Assembly (NCBI GenBank): GCA_019925795.1
Contig: CM034305.1
Location: 97,733,571 to 97,797,570, forward strand
Direction of reading: 5' to 3'
Source: Dendrobium chrysotoxum
Lineage: Eukaryota; Streptophyta; Magnoliopsida; Asparagales; Orchidaceae
Length of the DNA: 64,000 nt
In this document: piece by piece, positions 22,721 to 31,900 of the stretch
Position numbering within the stretch: the first letter of the stretch is position 1
Layout: every line of letters starts with the position of its first letter
Translations under genes and position numbers: made by a program
The notes under the pieces: generated by a model
The model's database searches: none
Told to the model about the DNA's origin: nothing
The model's input: only the letters and a program-made list of their open reading frames with translations

Positions 22721-24511
22721 GCCTAATTCTGATATTCGACAAATCTGGCACGTAAACCGAGGCAGTTGGCACACAAAACGAGACAGTTTTTGACTTTTTT
22801 TAAATACAGATTTGTCATTCTGAATTAATGCAGAAATGACTATAACTCTAATATAGCCTTTAACTCAATACAAATCTTACAAAGAATCAGATGCCAAATA
22901 AAGGAAAAGTCAAACTCAAATTAATGCTATTCAATGCTTACCTTGTTTTGTCATTTCCGTTTTCCCGTTACTTCAACTTCGAGCACAGCTGGCATTCACC
23001 CCTTTAATGCAACTTCCTGTCGTTAAAATGAAATTAAAATGAAACTTCCTTTTTTTTTGTACTTCACTGCTTCCTGCAAACAAAAAGAACTCCAGATTTT
23101 TCTCCTCTCAGCAGCTGTTCCTCTCTTCCGGCTGTCCACGAGAAGCCCAGAACTCTGTCCGTCTCCCTTCCTGTTCGAAGACCACCTGCAATCTTTGATC
23201 TCCTTATTTCCACAACAGAATCGGCCGCCCCTTCATTTACTTACAGATCTAACCGAGCTCCACTTCCCACCTCCGTCTGGACTATTCTCCACTTGTAGCT
23301 TTAGCTGTGTGAATCCAAGAACTATATCCCTTATACAGCCAACAACAAACCGTCTCTTCCTCATGCCGCACTTCTCCATCTCTTAATCTTTCTAAGAAAG
23401 GAGAAGAGGAACTGCTCTTCATTCGGCTATCAAGAGAGGAGGAAGAATCAATCTTCCCTAAAGTGAGAAGGGGAAAGCACCTTCGCTGCTCGCTGAAGTT
23501 GATTAACTCAAGAAGGCCTCTCGACATGTATCTATGGAGGCCGACGGGAATCCAAAGATAGGAAACAAATTCGACCTCTGTCATCTCGTTGTTGTTCACA
23601 GCTGACTTACTAAGGAAGAAGAAATTTTGGCAGATCAACAAGCTCAATAATGGTGAGAGATCTTCTCCGTTATGCAACTAATAAGATGCTTATACATTGA
23701 AAGTTTCATGTTATACGGAGAAAGGGTAGTTGGACTGTATGCAACATTATTATTTGCATCTCCTCACGTTTCTATTGGGTTTCTTATTATCTTGAATAGA
23801 CACTTATTTATGATACATATTTTATAGCAAAAAATATTACTGCTATCGAATAAGAAAAAAAAAAAATATACTGCTATTGAATAAGGAGGTGCACCGAGAG
23901 CAACAGGGAATTGCTGCCACTTCGATACTGCAGTGATAATATTGTGAACCATTGTGAGAAGCTAACGAATGGGTTTTATAATGTATATAGTATTATCTCT
24001 GACCATGACATAGAGAGGCCGTCTTTGGTGGATCTTCAAGCAACATCTGTTTCAGGGATACTGGAATATGAAGTGATTTTATTGGATTGAATTGTGGGTT
24101 GTGCGTTACAACACTTGAAAAGAGAGTATTACTCATAGCTTTTGAATACAGAGAAATTGAAATGGGCCTATACCCAGTTGGTTAAGTCCAAAAGATTGCT
24201 CATCTTGTTGTTGAATATATGGGAGGTGAATTGATGATGATAAGACATTAGATGAACCCAACTTCAGATTGGGGGATTACTGAACGTTGCCATCCTCTAA
24301 AGAGTTGTTCCTTGAAGAAATTATATTTCTATTGCATCTACTATAGGTACTCCTTGAGAGCAGATAAGAAGAAACTACAAGCAGCCTTTTATATTTGGGA
24401 AAGAGCTCTTGAATGTGCTTGATGATGTGAGACTTGATTGTTGATTGTAATATAATTTTGGTTCCTGTAAATTATTCATAACCAGTACTAGTGCAGATTA
24501 TGAGTTAAGAA

Positions 24512-24525
24512 TATATATATATAAG
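24512..24525 (+). promoter_or_regulatory. Candidate LTR TATA box
   Basis: TATATATATAAG lies 136 bp upstream of the conserved AAG|GTATA. The old LTR has the same TATATATATAAGAG at 20071-20084 in the same relative place, while surrounding sequence differs. If used, transcription starts near 24555 and the hairpin module is in the 5' leader. The 3' LTR copy is at 42577-42590. Confidence 0.5.
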
Positions 24526-24654
24526 AGTTCCAAAAAAAAAAAAAGAAATAAAAGAAGCAAAAAAAAAAAGAAAAGAAAAGAAAAAGGGAGAGGGAGAGAG
24601 AAAGAGATGATTTTCTTCATGTAGATTTTGCCATCATTGCCGTCATATCCGACC

Positions 24655-24668
24655 TCGAAGGTATAAAA
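24655..24668 (+). promoter_or_regulatory. Conserved splice-donor-like site at the head of the hairpin module
   Basis: CGAAG|GTATAAA, predicted cut 24660/24661. AAG|GTATA is kept in all four LTR lineages (about 3865, 9760 on minus, 20160, 24661) while bases after it vary (AAA, ACC, GAC), so it is better explained as a 5' splice site than a TATA box. Confidence 0.5.
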
Positions 24669-25130
24669 ATTCTCAAACTCAGATTTCCGTTCTCGTCGTT
24701 CGTGGCGCACCGGAAAACTGCCTATACACGCGTTTGCTCGTGTGGTGGGATGGGACCCCGGTGCGGTGCCTACAACGAGGCGGGTAATCACTTAAAGCCC
24801 CATTTCGGCGTTCGTGGCGTACCGGAAAACCGCCTATACTCGCGTTTGCTCGCGTGGTGGGATGGGAACCCGGTACGATGCCTACGGTGAAATGTAGGTT
24901 ACTTATAAGTACCCTCGAGCGAGGGGAAAGCCAACTGTCTTTTAAACAGGTACCGTCGAAGATCCCATACACGCGTTTGCTCGCGTGGTGGGAACGAAGA
25001 CCACGGCCGCGGTGTCTAAGGACACCTACCATACACGCGTTTGCTCGCGTGGTGGGATGGCCCAGTTTCCCAAAATTTCCCCTAAACGGGGGAGACGCCG
25101 GGAGGCTGCCGAAATTTCGGGTGAAATTGA
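24661..25130 (+). other. LTR hairpin module, subtype CACGCG/CGCGTG (four hairpins), 5' LTR
   Basis: Hairpins at 24727-24744, 24839-24856, 24970-24987 and 25034-25051: CACGCG, loop TTTGCT, CGCGTG, then GTGGGA, with CC or CCC a few bases upstream able to pair with GG(G). Hairpin 1 carries a C-to-T change that leaves a G.T pair; hairpin 2 has one mismatch. Other small stems: CCCTC-GAGC-GAGGG (about 24912), CTGT...ACAG (about 24939), GGTGTC-TAAG-GACACC (25011-25026) and CCCC-TAAAC-GGGG (about 25080), ending with CCGAAATTTCGGGTGAA. The order is shared by all LTRs here. Confidence 0.8.
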
Positions 25131-27086
25131 GACAATACTTGGACTTGATTGAACTCAAAAGAAGAGCTTGAGCTTAATTTGGAACTCCAATGAACAAAAC
25201 ACAAGGACTTGGACTTGTATTTGGACACAAAATGATTGAATCTAATCGAAATAAGCTCCAATGAACATTGAAAGATGACATTAAACTCAAAGGAAACTTG
25301 GACATAATCAAATGACTTGGAGCACAAAAGACTTGAAGCAATTTTGAACTACACATGACTTGAGTTTGTTTGGACCACATGGAATGGGACTTTAACTAAT
25401 CAAATACTCCATTATATCAATGTAAAATAAAGACCTAGATCTTTCTAATGAATGTCAATAATCAAACAAAAGACTTGTGAATTCCAGCATAACTTGCTCA
25501 TAATTGATTCAAAATGATTGTAACAAATACAACCTATTCGCAAGTAATGATTAAGTGGGAAGTGCAATAATGTGTCTTCAATGAGATGCATAATCTATTT
25601 ACAAATGGCAAAGAGCATCTACAAATAATGACTCCAAACATTCAAGTGTATTCAAATAAACGCTATGCAAGCAGAAGCCACCCATACAAGCAAATGTACA
25701 AGGATTTGTGATGCAACGATTCATCCAATACTACGACAAAGGACTTCCAACCAACACATAAGCAACGTGGGCCCATAGGGTCCATGTTAGTGGGTCCACA
25801 TCTTCATGCAAAGAAGATGGATAACACTAACAAAAGAGACCTCTAATGAGTATCACTCTCAAAAGCGACAAAGAACTTGCACGTTCAACTTGTTTGCAAG
25901 TGATAAGAGGATAGTGGAAAGTATGACAACACTCATGTTTGTGGAAGGGAGTGTGATGGTTGTAATGAACATGGCAATATATTCATGAATGAGGTTTGAA
26001 GACTATATGATGAATGATTTATATGCAAGCAAGGGACTGAATGATAACAGATAGTCCATGATAGGTATAACATCTTACAAATGAAAGACTAAAGCAAATT
26101 TAAAATGAATAAAGCAGTGTACTGGTTGATGAAGAATGTGGACTGTAAGAAGTTGCTATTCACCCACAAACAAAGATCAGATGATCTATGATGAACAAAG
26201 ATGATTCATACATGAATTGATTACAAGCAAATATACAAAGTCCTTAGAAGACGTGTTGTCTACAAATGGGGAATTGTGTAGCCACATAAGAGAACACAAT
26301 TTGGGTTGCACACAATATTCTTCCTACAAATAACAATGCACAGTATACGATGAACGCTATGGCGTCCCTACAATTGACATCTATATCAATCATACACAAT
26401 CAATGCAGTATGCCCACGAGTAAAGCAAGAGAATTGTGGAGGATACAACCCTCTTTCTACCAATATTGAAATACGTCGGCCTTATCTACAAGCAATGATG
26501 ACAAATGTATCGAAATGGAGCTTCTACCTACAAGGGAGAAGATTGCAACAAATGCATATGCTTATTAGCAAGGATGAGGGATTCATTGCATACTATCCAA
26601 TGGAAGCCAGATACATTTTCCTCTTACAAGTGAAGATGTACAACATGCAACAAATGCAAGTACCTACGGGCGCCTGTAGATGACTCGTTGTGTAAACAAA
26701 TGTTATCTATGAACAGAATGCCAGGTGACTTCAGCAAATGTGAATGCCTAAGAACCAAAGCAGGGGATTCGTTGGTGTACTACAATCTACCTGCGTAAAT
26801 CATGCAAGTAGTGCACGACAGTCTACCTGTACAAAGCAGCAAACAGTTCAATCCCCGAGCTGCTGCAAAACGCCACCGAATCTGCAACCTGTATACAAGC
26901 AGACATAAGGCGTGTACGAGCTTCTAAATAGAACGTTGTATTCAAATAAATGTCTTCCACACAACCGAGCAGCATCAAATATTATAAAATACCCCCGCAC
27001 GTGCACTGTAATTTGTATACACATAGGTACACATAAGGGGATGTATCATAAACCCGCATGGGCCCCGGCGAGCGTGTTATTGGTAC

Positions 27087-27246
27087 ACACATGACGTCTA
27101 GGGATGCTGCGCGGGTCAGTAAATTTGAACCCGATCCTCCTAAAGCAAGTAAATGGGAGTCGACAAGGTTCATCAAATAACTATAAAATGCCCCCGAACA
27201 CCTGCATGGGCCCCGACGAGCGTGTTATTGGTACACACGTGACGTC
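27087..27246 (+). promoter_or_regulatory. Paired ACGT-core sites (G-box plus TGACGTC)
   Basis: ACACRTGACGTC occurs at 27087-27098 and 27235-27246, each 30 bp after a GCATGGGCCCC block. CACGTG followed by TGACGTC is a strong plant bZIP-type motif. In this LTR the first copy has lost the G-box by a CpG-type change (CACATG); both copies are intact in the 3' LTR (45152-45163 and 45300-45311). Minus-strand counterparts lie near 6945 and 7098. Confidence 0.45.
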
Positions 27247-27336
27247 TAGGGATGCTGCACGGGTCAATAGATGAATTCCAGTTCGAGCCCGATCCTCCTA
27301 TACGGGTAGATAGGAGTCGACACGGCTCGAACTATT

Positions 27337-27377
27337 AAATAAATATACGGTCGCGAGGTCGACCGAGATATTTGTTT
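27337..27377 (+). other. Conserved LTR stem-loop, 5' LTR copy
   Basis: Arms AAATAAATAT and ATATTTGTTT enclose CGGTCG-CGAGGT-CGACCG. The 3' LTR copy is at 45402-45442. Homologous structures with paired base changes exist in the other LTRs. Confidence 0.7.
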
Positions 27378-28642
27378 TATACGTTCATATTAGGCCTTCA
27401 AAGCCTATAATCAAGAGAATTCACTAACAAAGGGCATGAAGCCTACGAAAACCCGATCCTCTGTTAGCAGGTAAACAGAGTTGACAAGGTTCAATCCATA
27501 GATATCAATAATCCCAATCACCCCGATGATGGCCGTGTTGAATGCAAATCTCAACCGGAGGGGTCTACACCAATCATCTCAAATGCCTCCCAAACCCTAT
27601 CAAAAATCCCAAATTCCCTACAAAATCCAAAATCTCCAGAAATGTCAAAAATCCCAAAAGCCTATAATATTTGAAATTGAAACTAAACCATCAATCACTC
27701 AAAGCATGAAACCCATCCACCCTCCGCAATAGTTTGTCGAGGTGGACAAATCAAAACTTACTTCAGCTCACATAGAGCTAATGCCTAGTCGAAAATATCA
27801 CTAGGATCCATTCTCAAATAATCTCCTGCCAGCAAGGACGTGGTACGAGCCCTCTAACCGGCAGTTTCGCCGCTAAATGGCACTGCAGGATAAACGGTTA
27901 TGACTCGGGGCCCTCTGAACCAGGTGGTCGCCGCCAAATGGCACCATTATATTATGGTTATGGCCAGAGCCCGTATGCTCCCCAATGGCATCAAATCCTT
28001 GAGATATGAATCAATAGGATATGATCGATAGGGCACAAAGCCCTCTGTTAGCTAAGGTGGATTCAAATTTGTCCCCTTAGATAAACACTCACCCCAGGTC
28101 TACAAGGTACCCTTGGACGAAGCAACCCATGGCTGCCGACAAGGATCCTTCTGTCAGGTTGGGTCGACTACCTCCTCTGACTAAGTAGACCAGGGACCAC
28201 GATGGCCCGGGACGACGGAACCATGGGATCTTGATCGGGTCCATCATCCATTCCCCCACCATCCGCTTTAAGTGCAAGATGGTGAAGTTTCTATTTTAAA
28301 TATTAAACCCTTCCAGTCCTTTTAACATTCCCAACCTATTGCTGCTACTATATGCCAGATCCACGTATCTATACGTATCTGATCGACGACTAGCCTTAAT
28401 CGAAAGTTCTCTCTCGTTATCGGGAGGGGTAATTAACTATAGGGGCTTGCGCCTATAGGAAACCAGAACTCAGATCATAAAGTCCTCGCAAAATGAGGGC
28501 GAAATCTCTGGGTAGTGTCTTATCTACTATCTCATCTGCCTTCCAAAATTTACCCCGGAACTTAATTTGTTAAAACTCCCCCCTCAGAAAGCACAAAAAG
28601 CGGGCGGAGGCCGGGGCCAAATTTTCGGAGCCCACAGATTTC

Positions 28643-28660
28643 TGGCGACTCCGCTGGGGA
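28643..28660 (+). other. Primer-binding site, tRNA-Arg type
   Basis: TGGCGACTCCGCTGGGGA starts six bases after the 5' LTR end. Its complement ends in CGCCA and matches the T-arm and acceptor of plant tRNA-Arg(ACG) as I recall it, with one difference. A tRNA-Arg primer is typical of Ogre elements. Confidence 0.85.
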
Positions 28661-28977
28661 TTGGTTTCTCTTTCCATCTTTGGCTAGTCGTCTCAGCACT
28701 GTAGTAGCAGCTAATTAATACAAGCTCAAAATTTCAGAATTCTCCATATTGATCATTTAATTAATTAAAAATTCTGAATATTCTAAAAATGATCATTACA
28801 TTCATCATGCATTCATTGAGATAGTGTATTCAGCATGGCTTTAAATTTATATTATTTTTAATTGCTTGCTAATGATCATCTGCTTTTGTCTTTTGTTCTG
28901 TGCAAGTCTCTGCATTTTGAAAGTGCGGGGTGATGTATCAGATTCTGATTACTAACCCTTGCCTTTCATTTGTGCAG

Positions 28978-31900
28978 ATGGATCTACAGAACACTGCATT
29001 CACCGTCCAACTAGGGCGTGGCGCCAGCATCCAACTAGCGAATGCTATGATCACTACCGGAAATACTGGAGCGACCATCCAATTCGGTAGCGTTGACTTC
29101 CCTGCAGTCGTTGCAAGGACTGCTGCCGTTCCTATGAATGATGCAAATTCTGAAAGGCCTGCAAGGAGACTCTATCCTGCTGGAGCCCCTACCCGTCATG
29201 CGTATCTGCCAGCGCAGCGACCAACCACTGAGGCTACTACACGCCGGACGCATCTACCGGCGTCACGGACCGCTACTGCCGCTGAAAATCCTCGCAAGAG
29301 GACTTCTGTGTTCGAAAGACTTTCACAGCCTGAGGCGCCGATTGCCAAAAGAGTTGTGACTGGTGGGAGGATTTCTGTGTTAACTGCGAATACCACATCT
29401 TTGCCGAACGGGTTACCTATACCCAAAAAGAATGACGCTGAGGCCTCCTCATCTGGAGGAAGGCTTACAAGGAGGCAAAGAAGAAAGAAGAATGCTGAGA
29501 TGCGAGCTCAGCAGCAACAATCCTCTGTCCACCCATCCAATCTGCCGGCCAGAGAGCCTGAAGCCAATATTCCTATCCGGAACAAGTTTACTGACCTAAG
29601 ATGGGTCAAAAGAAATAGCTCTACTGGGGAGCTGAAGAGATCTTTCTGGGATCAACAGCCTGAAGTCCTGGCTCCTCCAAGAAAGAAAGAACCTGAAACC
29701 CTATCAGCTCGGGTGTACCGGGTATTGAAGACAATGAAAGAAAAGGGTCTAAAGAAAAGGAGATTTCAGAGGCCACTGATGATTGAGGCCAGAAGGACCC
29801 CTCCGAGGGAAAGGCTATCGTCTGATCTGATAGCCGAAGGCAGAAGAAGACAACAAATTCCACCCGGTGAGCATCGGGGCGTGACACCTGAACCTTGGGT
29901 TCAGGGATCCGCTGCCGAAAGATCCCGGCAGAAAGGAAAGCAAATCTGGAGGCTAAGGCCTCATAGAGAAGATAAAAGAGAAAGAAGAAATGATCCGGGC
30001 GTGACATCTGGTACGGCTTCCCGGAGATCCGCCCCTGCTAATAAAATACGTCAAAAATGGGTTCCAAAGAAGACCCACAATGACGCCCTTTCCGACGGTC
30101 GACACCTTGGAGAATCCTCCAGGGGATCCCGTCGCCCGCCAACCCCGTCGCAGGAGGAAACCAACTTCGACCGCAGCCCACGAGTTGAGGAAATCTTCTT
30201 GCCAAATGAAGAATCGGAAGTCTTTTGGCGCCGTCGTTCTGAAATTCGAATCCAGGAGAAAGAAGAAGAAGATATGGAAGATATAGAAGAAGGATTGGAA
30301 GAAATAAATGACGGCCTGAACATAGAGGTTGTTTATATGGTGAGACACACCAACATGAATGAGGAAGCCTATTATGATGACGGCGAGGACGATGACAATC
30401 AACAGCCGCCAGTTAGGCAAGTATACCGACGTCGTCGTGGGGTTGGGTCCACCACCGGCAGAGGTGGCCGCTCTTCAGAAGAAGAAAGAGAAGAGGACGA
30501 GGAGAATCCCTTTGCTGATGAGAGTGCCACGCTGGCGGACATGCAAAGACATATAAAACGTCAAATGAGGGCTAAAGATAGAGAAATTTCTTTGCTAAAT
30601 GAAAAGATGACTGAGATGATAACTCAAATGACAGCGATGATGCAAATTATGCAGAGAACTGCTGCCACGGGTCCCGTACCTACTCCTGCTGACCCTCCAA
30701 ACTTCGAGATGCATCAAATCTCAGGAGTACGGGGCGCTCCTGAAGGTGGTAATGAAATCAATAACATTACACGCCAGCCTACTCCGCAAAATATTGCCAG
30801 TACCTCTGAGCCTGTGACGGCGGCACAGCTCGAGGGAATTATTACCGAGAAGATCAAGGCTATTATAGCCGTTGATCAGGCGGAGAAACTAGTTGGCAGA
30901 GGCCGCCCATATCCGGCGGAGTACGATCAAGTGTCATACCCAAAAGGGTACTCCGTTCCAAAATTTAATACTTTTAATGGTAGTGGTAACAATAATCCCA
31001 GGCAACACTTGGCGCAGTTCAAGGCCACTTGCGGAAATACAGGAGGGAATGACGCCTTGCTCTTCCGACAATTTGTCAGCAGTTTGACAGCAACTGCTTT
31101 TGAATGGTATGCTGAGTTGCCCAATGACTCTGTGAAGACTTTCGCGGAGTTAGAATCAATATTTGTGAAGAGATTTGCCAGCGCAACTGAGAAGATTACA
31201 ATCGCCGACCTCGCTTTGGATAAGAGAAGAAGAGATGAGTCAGTGACCAAGTACATCACTCGTTGGCGAAATTTAAGTATGAAATGTGAGCAACAACTCG
31301 AGGAAGAACACGCTGTGCAATTATTGATGGGAAACATCGACGATAAGATGCAACCATTTTTGTGCATGGCTACAATTACCACATTTCAAGATCTACTGGA
31401 TAGGGTGGCCAAGTTTGAAAAGTTGAATTTGTCAAAATCAGATAGCCATTTTGATAAGACTAAAAAGGCTAAGTCTTCAGATACAAAGAAAGGTGAAACC
31501 TACTCTACATCCTCCCTCAGAGCAAATAAGGGAAAACAAGTGGTTCACAACGTAGACAAAGGTAAACAGCCGATGCAATATGAAGAAAAGCCAAAACAAG
31601 TCTACAACCCTAACCCTCAACCGAAGCTGGTACTTGGAGGGAACGATAGGCCACGATCTTTCCAAGGCGGAGGGGATCGCCTGAGGCAAGCAATGGGGAC
31701 TGGTGATAGAACGTTCCCATCCCTCAAAGACAAGATGAATAAGGAATATTCATTTAAAAGGGAGAGTATCGCCAAGTTGTTTCGACAGGCGGTGAAAGCG
31801 GGTTTAGAACTGCCGGAGTGCAAGAGACCCGAGGAATCGAAGCAAACTAACGACCCGAACTATTGCCCATATCATCGGGTACTCGGCCACCCTATTGAAG

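Larger units (their letters stand above)
21986..28636 (+). repeat. 5' LTR of the Ogre-like element (6651 bp)
   Basis: Matches 40051-46701 at a constant offset of 18,065 apart from two compensating one-base homopolymer differences. Layout: four ~141-bp repeats (22205-22720), CT-rich and unique U3 (22800-24500), TATA-like run (24512-24525), purine tract, hairpin module (24661-25130), TTGGACTTGA-rich tract (25130-25450), quasi-repeated ACAAGCAA tract (25500-26880), two GCATGGGCCCC...ACGTGACGTC blocks (27055 and 27205), stem-loop (27337-27377) and a conserved 3' kilobase. Short open frames inside it are not genes. Confidence 0.97.

Noticed and set aside
23039..23677. 115- and 131-codon open frames conserved at 41104-41742
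   Set aside because: These are the two LTR copies of a young element; identity is due to recent insertion. No domain is seen.
24661..24668. GGTATAAAA read as the LTR TATA box
   Set aside because: Other LTRs have GTATAACC and GTATAGAC here, so only AAG|GTATA is conserved. The upstream TATATATATAAG run, shared with the old LTR, is a better TATA candidate.
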